NCBI GenBank assembly: GCA_016234425.1
Contig: JACRCA010000065.1
Location: forward strand, 1 to 7,033
DNA: 7,033 nucleotides
Direction: 5' to 3'
Source: Deltaproteobacteria bacterium
GTDB taxonomy: Bacteria > Desulfobacterota > SM23-61
The notes below the pieces were generated by a model. That model worked only from the letters and a program-made list of their open reading frames with translations. It was not told the origin of the DNA and ran no database searches. Of this stretch, positions 1 through 7,033 are shown piece after piece (within the stretch, counting starts at the first letter, position 1; every line of letters starts with the position of its first letter). Position numbers and translations under genes: made by a program.

Positions 1-1
1 A

Positions 2-818
2 AAAGGCCCGGCCGCCTCCCTGATCTCATCCCGGGGCTGCCCCCAAGTATGCACCTTCTGCGACCGATCGGTCTTCGGCAATCACTACCGATATTTTTCC
101 GAAGACTATCTCTGTGAACTCATCTCCTATCTGCAAAAAAAATATGGCATACAGCATCTGGTCTTCGTGGACGACCAGTTCGCTGCCGTCAGGGTCCGCC
201 TGCTGCGCTTCTGTGAAAAAATGGTCCAGAAAAATCTGAAGATTTACTGGAACTGCGATGCCCGGGTGGATTCCGTGGATCTGGAACTGCTTAGAATCAT
301 GAAAAGAGCCGGATGCTGGATGATCAGTTATGGGATAGAAAGCGGGTCGCAGGAGATTCTGGACAGAATGAAAAAAGGGTGTACGCTCGATCAAGTAGAG
401 CGAGCTGTGCGACATACAAAAGAAGCAGGGATTCGGGCCAAAGGTCTTTTCATGATCGGCTATCCCGAGGAGACCGAAGAGACGTTACGCCAGACTCTCT
501 CCCTTATCCTCCGCTTGCCTCTGGATGAATTGAACCTCTCTTTCCTCACTCCTTATCCAGGAACAGAAATCTATCATCGGGTCCGGCAGTCTCCCGGCTT
601 TGTAGAGGATTGGAGCAGAATGAACGCCATGAATTGTCTGCTCCAGCCTGAGAGGATCTCTAAAGCAGCGCTGGAGAAGGCCCATAACAAGATCATCCGT
701 AAGTTCTACACACGGCCAGCCGTAACTTTTTCTTATCTAAGCCTTCTCCTAAGGAGTCCGGAAAACTGCTCGCGCTTGACGTCAGGACTTTCCCGCTGGC
801 TGCAGAACCGAGGCAGCC

Positions 819-841
<23 letters not shown>
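2..841 (+). CDS. Radical SAM protein, probably B12-binding type (5' end cut off by window edge)
   Basis: The frame is open from the left edge to the TAG at 839-841, giving 279 visible residues with no start codon in view. The radical SAM cluster motif CxxxCxxC is seen as CPQVCTFC, with the cysteine codons at 38, 50 and 59; these bind the [4Fe-4S] cluster that cleaves S-adenosylmethionine. Further family landmarks follow: VDDQF (about residue 55), WNCDARVD, YGIESGSQEIL (about 110-120), GLFMIGYPEET and the TPYPGTEIY segment closing the core. In the family this layout is usual in proteins with an N-terminal cobalamin-binding domain (Elp3/MiaB-like superfamily); that domain would lie off the window, so its presence is inferred. 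The substrate cannot be told. The C-terminal tail (about residues 200-279) is basic and not diagnostic. The 3' end overlaps the 3' end of ftsH by 23 bp on the opposite strand. Confidence 0.9.
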
Positions 842-2726
<1,885 letters not shown>

Positions 2727-2730
2727 ATCT

Positions 2731-2738
2731 ACCTCCTT
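2731..2738 (-). promoter_or_regulatory. Ribosome binding site of ftsH
   Basis: On the minus strand AAGGAGGT lies 4 nt before the ATG at 2726. It is a near-perfect anti-16S match and supports this start over downstream methionines. Confidence 0.85.
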
Positions 2739-2781
2739 GGATAAGCCGCTGCCCCGGAGCTACGCAATTCAGCCTATTTAA

Positions 2782-2810
2782 ATTCTAACCCTGATGCGCG
2801 AAATATTCAA
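2782..2810 (-). promoter_or_regulatory. Candidate sigma70-type promoter for ftsH
   Basis: Read on the minus strand, a TTGAAT -35 box (2805-2810, 4 of 6 consensus) and a TAGAAT -10 box (2782-2787, 5 of 6) are separated by exactly 17 nt. Transcription would begin near 2775 and give a leader of roughly 49 nt before the ftsH ATG, with the ribosome site inside it. The boxes lie in an AT-rich patch of an otherwise non-coding gap. It suggests ftsH can be expressed independently of the upstream FMN-binding gene. No heat-shock sigma32-type consensus was identified. Prediction from sequence only. Confidence 0.6.
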
Positions 2811-2869
2811 TCATCCTACATCCCGCTCGCCAATCCTTAAACTTTCTTTCTCCAGCGATCCATTTCCCT

Positions 2870-3478
2870 CTACGACGTCCGCAGGATCTTTAAAATCTCT
2901 TCGGCGATGATCAAATCGATCGGTCTCCCTCTTTCCTTCAGCTTGGCGGCGATTTTCTTCCGATCCATCTCTGGTTTATTCTGGGCGAATTTGAATTTAC
3001 CCACGACCTCTTCCGGATGCAAAGCATAGACCCCGGTAGCGGCAAGGATTTTACTGTAAAGCGGGTCTGCAGGGGAAACCCTCTGGTAGCGTCCTTCTGG
3101 TTGGTATTTCTCCATGAGCCGATTGAGGATAGCGCATTTCTCTTCCCGGTCACTCACGGAGGTGCATTGCCCGCGCGCCTGCACGGATTTGAAAGCCATC
3201 GTGGCTGCGGTGGCGTTCTCTTCCGAAATGAAATGGGAGGGAAGGTAGAGATAAATAGACACCGCTGCGAAGGTTGCCCGCGGGTCTCTTTTGAGGCATT
3301 CAAAACGTTCCCCAGCAATTGCTCCATGCCAGAGAATCCGTTCATCGAAGACAAAATTAATCGGGGTGATCCTCGGCCATCCATCCGGTCCGTTAAAGGC
3401 TAAGTATCCGATTTCAGCAGTTCTCAGGACTTCTTCGATTAACTTTCGATCCCGGGCCTCAAATTCTTTCCTGCGCAT
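2870..3478 (-). CDS. FMN-binding split-barrel protein (pyridoxamine 5'-phosphate oxidase / NimA-like family)
   Basis: The 202-residue protein has the pattern of flavin-binding split-barrel proteins related to PNPOx and to NimA nitroimidazole reductases. The first strands carry GYLAFNGPDGWPRITPINFVF (about 24-44, PRITPINF being the core). These are followed by ILWHGAIAGERFECLKRDPRATF (about 48-70), whose H51-G-A and G-ERF..L spacing resembles the Nim family 'fHgA..G.K...L..nP' motif. FKSVQARGQ (96-104), REEKCAIL and LMEKYQPEG (121-129) match the later strand and helix of that family. The C-terminal GKFKFAQNKPEMDR (160-173) also recalls FMN-binding PaiB-like proteins. The substrate is unknown; a redox role using FMN or F420 is possible. 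No signal peptide or membrane segment is seen. The ATG is preceded by AGGAGG (complement of 3483-3488) with a short 4-nt spacer. The gene is on the same strand as ftsH, 143 bp upstream of it. Confidence 0.85.
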   Translation of the reverse strand: MRRKEFEARDRKLIEEVLRTAEIGYLAFNGPDGWPRITPINFVFDERILWHGAIAGERFECLKRDPRATFAAVSIYLYLPSHFISEENATAATMAFKSVQARGQCTSVSDREEKCAILNRLMEKYQPEGRYQRVSPADPLYSKILAATGVYALHPEEVVGKFKFAQNKPEMDRKKIAAKLKERGRPIDLIIAEEILKILRTS

Positions 3479-3512
3479 CTCTCCTCCTGAATACTAAAGG
3501 GCCAAAAGGGTT

Positions 3513-3540
3513 CGGGTTACGAGTTTCGAGTTTCAGGTTC
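3513..3540. repeat. Four degenerate 7-bp tandem units (consensus CGAGTTT)
   Basis: Successive heptamers CGGGTTA, CGAGTTT, CGAGTTT and CAGGTTC fill 3513-3540. The two middle units are identical. The array lies in the divergent spacer between the FMN-binding gene and the methyltransferase gene. It could be a slippage-prone spacer, a protein-binding site or an intergenic filler repeat; the sequence does not decide. Confidence 0.6.
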
Positions 3541-3562
3541 TAAAATTTTTGCCCCCTTTTAA

Positions 3563-4768
3563 ATGCCTGCCAAGAATTGCGTTATAATAACATACAAGGT
3601 GGGGCCAGAAAATAAAGAATTAATCAAGATCGTTCTGGAGCGGATTCATGAGCGCGGAAAGATTCCTTTCGTGGATTTCATGGAACTGGTCCTTTATCAT
3701 CCGGAGCAGGGCTATTACAATTCACCGCGGGAAAAGATCGGGCCGGAGGGCGACTTTTACACTGGGCCTGATGTCCACCCCATCTTGGGCCAACTCATCG
3801 CCCGGCAGCTTCATCAAATGTGGGAAATTCTTGGGTTTCCCTCCCCCTTCCACATCGTGGAGATGGGCGCCGGTAAGGGACTGCTTTGTTCTGACATTCT
3901 GAGTTATTGCCGCAGTCATCTACCCAGATTCTATGAAGACGTCCTCTACATATTGGCCGATAAAAGCCCGGCCTTGGAGGAAAGACAAAAAGCCCTCCTT
4001 TTGGAATTCTCCACCAGAGGAAAGGCGAAATGGGTGAAGCCTGAGGCCCTCTTTGATGAGGGAGGCCCATTTGTCGGCTGCTTCCTCTCCAACGAACTAA
4101 TCGATTCTTTCCCCATTCATCTCGTGCAGCAAGAAGCAGGAGAGCTGCGAGAGATCTACGTCATCCCTGAGGAAAACGGTTTTAAAGAAATCCTCGGTCC
4201 ACCTTCGACTCCGTTGCTCAGCGCCTATCTCCAAGCTTATGGCTCCCCCTTCCAAGAAGGACAGCGCGGGGAAATCAATTTAAAGGCGCTCGATTGGATC
4301 GCGGGGGTAAGCCGAGTTCTGCAGCAGGGGTTTGTTCTGACCATCGATTACGGGTATGAGGCCGCAGAGCTTTACCACCCAGCCCGCCGGGAGGGCACGC
4401 TGCTCTGTTACTTCCAGCACACAACTTCCCCAAACCCCTACCAGCGCATCGGTTATCAGGACATCAGTTCTCATGTGAACTTCAGCGCCCTTATGAAAAA
4501 AGGAGAAGCGGTGGGCCTGAGAAAAATGGGGTATACAGAACAATATAAATTTTTGGCGGCCTTGGGTCTGCTTGCCGACCTGGAGAATTTCGAGAAAAGT
4601 TCCCCGCTACATTCCACCCAGGAATTTTTGCAGAATAAGCTGGCCATGAAGAGTCTTCTGATTCCAGGCGGAATGGGTAGAGTTTTCAAAGTGCTGGCCC
4701 AGAGCAAAGGGATAGGGGAGGCGAAGCTCTTAGGCTTCCAGGACCCCTTTCCGCCAAGGGAAAGATAA
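3563..4768 (+). CDS. MidA/NDUFAF7-family SAM-dependent methyltransferase (DUF185, COG1565)
   Basis: The protein (401 residues from the first ATG) is a class I methyltransferase. The family's N-terminal signature IPFVDFMELVLYHPEQGYY spans 34-52, then GDFYT (63-67), the SAM-binding loop VEMGAGKGLL (99-108), SNELIDSFPIH (176-186), IDYGY (261-265), GTLLCY (278-283), DISSHVNF (300-307) and a closing GGMGRVFKVL. The mitochondrial homologue NDUFAF7 methylates an arginine of the complex I subunit NDUFS2. The bacterial role is not established, so a respiratory-complex target is only an inference. The start is uncertain. Neither the ATG at 3563 nor the in-frame GTG at 3599 has a clear Shine-Dalgarno, and a perfect TATAAT lies between them. 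Family similarity begins near residue 20, which the GTG would fit well (389 residues). The gene is divergent from the FMN-binding gene. Confidence 0.93.
   Translation: MPAKNCVIITYKVGPENKELIKIVLERIHERGKIPFVDFMELVLYHPEQGYYNSPREKIGPEGDFYTGPDVHPILGQLIARQLHQMWEILGFPSPFHIVEMGAGKGLLCSDILSYCRSHLPRFYEDVLYILADKSPALEERQKALLLEFSTRGKAKWVKPEALFDEGGPFVGCFLSNELIDSFPIHLVQQEAGELREIYVIPEENGFKEILGPPSTPLLSAYLQAYGSPFQEGQRGEINLKALDWIAGVSRVLQQGFVLTIDYGYEAAELYHPARREGTLLCYFQHTTSPNPYQRIGYQDISSHVNFSALMKKGEAVGLRKMGYTEQYKFLAALGLLADLENFEKSSPLHSTQEFLQNKLAMKSLLIPGGMGRVFKVLAQSKGIGEAKLLGFQDPFPPRER
3583..3588 (+). promoter_or_regulatory. Possible -10 element (TATAAT) at the methyltransferase start
   Basis: A perfect TATAAT lies 20 bp into the longest version of the methyltransferase gene. 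Only a poor -35 match exists (TTAAAT at 3559-3564, 18-nt spacing). If used, transcription would begin near 3595, after the ATG at 3563 and just before the GTG at 3599, giving a nearly leaderless message. Confidence 0.35.
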
Positions 4769-4822
4769 AACTTGAATTGGGTATAGAAATCAAAGTAAAT
4801 TTAAACCAGAAAAATTCCTTTT

Positions 4823-4850
4823 TGGACAACCGATGAACGCAGATTATAAA
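4823..4850 (+). promoter_or_regulatory. Candidate promoter for serA
   Basis: TGGACA (4823-4828, 5 of 6 to the -35 consensus) and TATAAA (4845-4850, 5 of 6 to the -10 consensus) are spaced by 16 nt. Transcription from about 4857 would leave a leader of roughly 88 nt before the serA ATG. The -10 box lies inside the inverted repeat described separately. The region is AT-rich, so a chance match is possible. Confidence 0.45.
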
Positions 4851-4898
4851 AGTTTTTAAAAAAAGTTTTTTCCTGCGCGTATCGGCGAAAATCTGTGT
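4830..4898. repeat. Overlapping imperfect inverted repeats upstream of serA
   Basis: Arms 4830-4842 and 4873-4885 pair at 10 Watson-Crick positions plus one G-T, with two mismatches, around a 30-nt loop very rich in A and T. A second pairing, 4837-4845 with 4890-4898 (8 Watson-Crick pairs plus one G-T), shares the left arm and is mutually exclusive with the first. The ACGCAGATT / AATCTGTGT arms resemble dispersed intergenic repeats I recall from other environmental bacteria, but no second copy is in this window. The loop contains two A-run/G/T-run blocks. Confidence 0.5.
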
Positions 4899-4931
4899 CC
4901 TTATGAAAAAACTGGGGAGATTTGATCTGCG

Positions 4932-4939
4932 AAAGGAGG
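4932..4939 (+). promoter_or_regulatory. Ribosome binding site that fixes the serA start
   Basis: AAAGGAGG sits 5 nt before the ATG at 4945. It selects that ATG over the in-frame ATG at 4903, which lacks a ribosome site and would add 14 residues unlike the family. Confidence 0.85.
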
Positions 4940-4944
4940 ACGGA

Positions 4945-6537
4945 ATGAGCGAAACCTTCAGGGTGCTGGTGAGCGATAACATTTCTCCAGAAGGGAAAGC
5001 CATCCTCGAACAGGCCAAAGGAATCGAAGCAGACGTGCGCGCCAAAGTCCCAGCAGATGAGCTCAAAGCGATCATCCAGAACTACCATGGGCTGATCGTT
5101 CGCAGTGCCACGAAGATAACAAGCGAAGTCATCGCCTTGGCTAAAGATCTAAGGGTAGTTGGCCGGGCCGGGACAGGGGTTGATAACATTGACGTTCCGG
5201 CCGCCTCAAAAAGAGGGATCGTGGTCATGAACACCCCCGGAGGAAACACCCTCTCGGCCGCCGAGCACACTCTCTCCATGATTTTGGCTTTAGCCCGACA
5301 CCTCCCCCAAGCCACAGCCTCCATTAAGGCCGGCAAATGGGAGAAGGACCGCTTCCTGGGCACAGAGGTCAGCGACCGAACCTTAGGCATCATCGGGCTG
5401 GGCAACATTGGGGCTGTGGTGGCCCGCCACGCCGAAGCCCTGGGTATGAAAGTCATCGGTTATGACCCCTACCTCTCCCCTGAAGCCGCCGCCAGAAAAA
5501 AAGTGGAGCTGGTTTCCCTGGATGAGCTTTTCGCCCGCTCCGACTTTATCACTCTGCACACCCCGCTGACCGCCAGCACGAAGAATTTATTAAACGCCTC
5601 CTCCTTTGCTAAGATGAAAAAAGGGGTCCGGATCATCAATTGCGCCCGCGGCGGGATCATCGATGAGTCAGCCCTCTATGAGGCGATCGTCATGGGGAAA
5701 GTCGCTGGGGCTGCCCTCGACGTTTTCGAAAAGGAGCCGCCAGGAAGGAATCCACTCTTAGAATTAGACCAGGTGATCTGCACGCCGCACTTGGGAGCAT
5801 CCACTACCCAGGCCCAGGTAAAGGTATCGGTGGCCATCGCCGAGCAGGTCGTAGATTACCTTCTTTATGGAACAGCCCGCCACGCCGTGAATCTCCCTTC
5901 GGTGAGCCCGGAGACCCTGGCCATTCTCCACCCCTACCTCCTTCTGGCGGAGAAAATCGGCAAGTTTCAGGCCCAGATTACCCCGGGAAGGATCCAGGAA
6001 GTCCACATTACCTACAGCGGTAGCGTAGTGGATGTGGACACGGCCATGGTGGGCATGTCTTTACTGAAAGGGCTCCTGGACCCGATCCTGGAAGAGAAAG
6101 TGAATTACGTCAATGCTCCGATCCTGGCCAAGGAACGAGGGATCAAAGTTGTCGAATCGAAAAGCCACGAATCTGAGGACTATACTACCTTGCTCATTGT
6201 CCAGGCTCAGAGTGAACGGGCCCGCAACACGGTCGCCGGTACTCTCTTTGGTAAGAATGAGCCGCGTCTCGTGCGGATCAACGAATTCGTCACCGAGGCC
6301 ATCCCCGAGGGGAATATCCTTTTCGTCCACAACGAGGATAAACCAGGAGTCATCGGAAACATGGGCAGCACGCTGGCCTCTCATGGAATCAACATCGGCC
6401 AGATGCACCTCAGCCGCGATCGGATCGGAGGAACGGCCATCTCCTTAGTCCATGTTGACGGGCGGGTATCTCAAGAGGTCCTGCAAGCCCTGCTGAAGCT
6501 TCCGCATATCTTATCGGTTATGGAAATAGAGCTGTGA
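4945..6537 (+). CDS. serA: D-3-phosphoglycerate dehydrogenase (type I, ACT domain)
   Basis: SerA catalyses the NAD-dependent oxidation of 3-phosphoglycerate to 3-phosphohydroxypyruvate, the first step of serine synthesis in the cytosol. The 530 residues match the long (type I) form. The substrate-binding domain (about 5-100) has RSATKIT and GRAGTGVDNID. The Rossmann domain has GLGNIG (151-156) followed by D174 for NAD preference. Catalytic residues are R235 (in CARGG), E264 (in EKEPP) and H282 (in PHLGAST), all present. An intervening allosteric domain spans about 317-450 and the ACT domain about 455-530. Aligned by eye with the M. tuberculosis enzyme, serine-site residues D465 and N483 are kept, while a Tyr is replaced by N463. 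Serine feedback is therefore plausible but not certain. The flavin oxidoreductase start follows after 56 bp, so the two may share a transcript. Confidence 0.97.
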   Translation: MSETFRVLVSDNISPEGKAILEQAKGIEADVRAKVPADELKAIIQNYHGLIVRSATKITSEVIALAKDLRVVGRAGTGVDNIDVPAASKRGIVVMNTPGGNTLSAAEHTLSMILALARHLPQATASIKAGKWEKDRFLGTEVSDRTLGIIGLGNIGAVVARHAEALGMKVIGYDPYLSPEAAARKKVELVSLDELFARSDFITLHTPLTASTKNLLNASSFAKMKKGVRIINCARGGIIDESALYEAIVMGKVAGAALDVFEKEPPGRNPLLELDQVICTPHLGASTTQAQVKVSVAIAEQVVDYLLYGTARHAVNLPSVSPETLAILHPYLLLAEKIGKFQAQITPGRIQEVHITYSGSVVDVDTAMVGMSLLKGLLDPILEEKVNYVNAPILAKERGIKVVESKSHESEDYTTLLIVQAQSERARNTVAGTLFGKNEPRLVRINEFVTEAIPEGNILFVHNEDKPGVIGNMGSTLASHGINIGQMHLSRDRIGGTAISLVHVDGRVSQEVLQALLKLPHILSVMEIEL

Positions 6538-6581
6538 GAAAGCAGCCCAAAGCGAGAGGTAGAAACAGAAGTTTTAAGGGG

Positions 6582-6587
6582 AAGGAA
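6582..6587 (+). promoter_or_regulatory. Ribosome binding site of the flavin oxidoreductase
   Basis: AAGGAA, within the purine-rich run GGGGAAGGAA, lies 6 nt before the ATG at 6594. It supports that start rather than the in-frame ATG at 6534, which overlaps the serA stop codon. Confidence 0.65.
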
Positions 6588-6593
6588 TTCAAC

Positions 6594-7033
6594 ATGTCTA
6601 AAGAACGACTCATCGTCATCGGTGGCAATGCCGCAGGGATGAGCGCGGCCTCTCAAGTTCGCCGGCAGCGACCCGAGTATGAGATCATCGCCTTTGAGCA
6701 AAGTCCCCATACCTCCTATTCCGCCTGAGCAATGCCCTACTACATCGGCAGGGTTGTCGATGATGCCCAACCATTGGTGATCCGCTCCCCCGAAGCCTTC
6801 CGGAAGCAGGGAATCGATGCCCGAATCTTCCATAGGGTGGACGAAATTGATATCCAAAAAAGAAGAGTAAAGGTAGAAGATCTAAAAAGAGGGCGGAGCG
6901 ACTGGGAGGCTTTCGATCAGCTCATGATCGCCACCGGGGCGATCCCGATTCGTCCGAAGGTTTTTGGGCTGGACAGCAGGGGATTGTATGAACTGACGAC
7001 TCTGCAGAGCGGGCTCGAAGTCCGGCGGGCCGT
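6594..7033 (+). CDS. CoA-disulfide reductase/NADH oxidase-like flavoprotein, predicted selenoprotein with Sec at codon 45 (3' end cut off)
   Basis: This is the N-terminal 146 codons of a flavin-dependent pyridine nucleotide-disulfide oxidoreductase. The FAD dinucleotide-binding loop is IGGNAAGMSAA (9-19), an acidic residue ends the second strand at E35, and the LMIATGAIP motif (110-118) is the usual second FAD contact. Between them the family has a segment of the form SYSxCGxPYYIG containing one redox cysteine. Here it reads SYSA, TGA (6726-6728), AMPYYIG. The frame stays open and family-like through the TGA to the window edge, with no other stop. No cysteine codon occurs in the visible part, so codon 45 is the only candidate redox residue. 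A SECIS-like hairpin follows. Members reduce CoA disulfide, oxygen or polysulfide with NAD(P)H; which applies here cannot be told. The alternative is a nonsense mutation or read error. It lies 56 bp behind serA. Confidence 0.85.
6726..6728 (+). other. In-frame TGA predicted to encode selenocysteine
   Basis: The TGA is codon 45 of the oxidoreductase gene and coincides with the redox cysteine of the CoA-disulfide reductase family (Cys43 in the S. aureus enzyme). A TGC or TGT to TGA change gives exactly the Cys-to-Sec swap seen in known selenoproteins. Confidence 0.8.
6730..6776 (+). promoter_or_regulatory. Candidate bacterial SECIS element
   Basis: An apical stem pairs 6743-6750 with 6755-6762 (seven Watson-Crick pairs and one G-U) and closes the tetraloop GGGU at 6751-6754. 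The loop starts 22 nt after the TGA. Bacterial SECIS elements are known to have a small apical loop about 16-37 nt after the UGA, with a G in its first two positions, and both rules are met. A lower stem pairs 6730-6734 with 6772-6776 (5 perfect pairs) across an asymmetric internal loop. The bulged U of the E. coli fdhF element is not obvious. A competing pairing of 6735-6738 with 6750-6753 is weaker. SelB binding is inferred. Confidence 0.7.

Noticed and set aside
3492..3497. TAGTAT on the minus strand as a -10 box for the FMN-binding gene
   Set aside because: It is only about 12 nt from the ATG, so transcription would begin within or after the ribosome site.
4280..4543. Minus-strand open frames within the methyltransferase gene
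   Set aside because: Low-complexity, unfamiliar translations opposite a clear coding gene; treated as chance frames.
4747..4764. CTTTCC / GGAAAG hairpin at the end of the methyltransferase gene as a terminator
   Set aside because: The stem is only 6 bp, overlaps the last codons and is followed by A-rich sequence with no T-run.
4903..4944. A 14-residue N-terminal extension of SerA from the ATG at 4903
   Set aside because: There is no Shine-Dalgarno before it, whereas AAAGGAGG lies 5 nt before the ATG at 4945, where SerA homology begins.
6534..6728. A 64-residue gene ending at the TGA at 6726-6728
   Set aside because: It starts inside the serA stop region without a ribosome site. The protein plainly continues beyond the TGA in the same frame with family motifs, so the TGA is read as Sec, not as a stop.
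6735..6753. CCCT / AGGG hairpin as the SECIS stem
   Set aside because: It has only 4 strong pairs and an 11-nt loop that begins AC, without a G in the first two positions; the 6743-6762 stem is longer and fits the rules.

Overview
The window looks like chromosomal DNA from an anaerobic bacterium of the Desulfobacterota (former Deltaproteobacteria) or a close relative. That is an inference from protein style, balanced base composition, strong AGGAGG-type ribosome binding sites and a probable selenocysteine gene; no rRNA or tRNA is present to fix the taxonomy. No mobile element, CRISPR array or RNA gene was recognised.

Layout. Bases 2-841 (+) hold the 3' part of a radical SAM gene cut by the left edge. 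Its end overlaps by 23 bp, tail to tail, with ftsH (819-2726, -), the membrane AAA+ zinc protease. A 143-bp gap carries a good sigma70-type promoter for ftsH. Upstream on the same strand is a small FMN-binding split-barrel protein (2870-3478, -). A short divergent spacer with a 7-bp tandem repeat separates it from a MidA/NDUFAF7-type methyltransferase (3563-4768, +). A 176-bp spacer with a candidate promoter and overlapping inverted repeats leads to serA (4945-6537, +), a long ACT-domain phosphoglycerate dehydrogenase. After 56 bp comes the start of a flavin-dependent pyridine nucleotide-disulfide oxidoreductase (6594 to the right edge, +).

The most notable observation is in this last gene. 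Its reading frame has a TGA at codon 45, exactly where the CoA-disulfide reductase/NADH oxidase family has its single redox-active cysteine, and it then stays open and homologous for another 101 codons to the edge. A hairpin with a GGGU apical loop starts 22 nt after the TGA, which matches the known geometry of a bacterial SECIS element. The best reading is a selenoprotein with Sec in place of the catalytic Cys; an ordinary gene caller would truncate it to a 44-residue peptide or call it a pseudogene.

Most of the other genes are housekeeping: protein quality control (FtsH), a respiratory-complex assembly-type methyltransferase (MidA family) and serine synthesis (SerA). serA and the oxidoreductase may be co-transcribed; the remaining neighbours show no obvious shared pathway.
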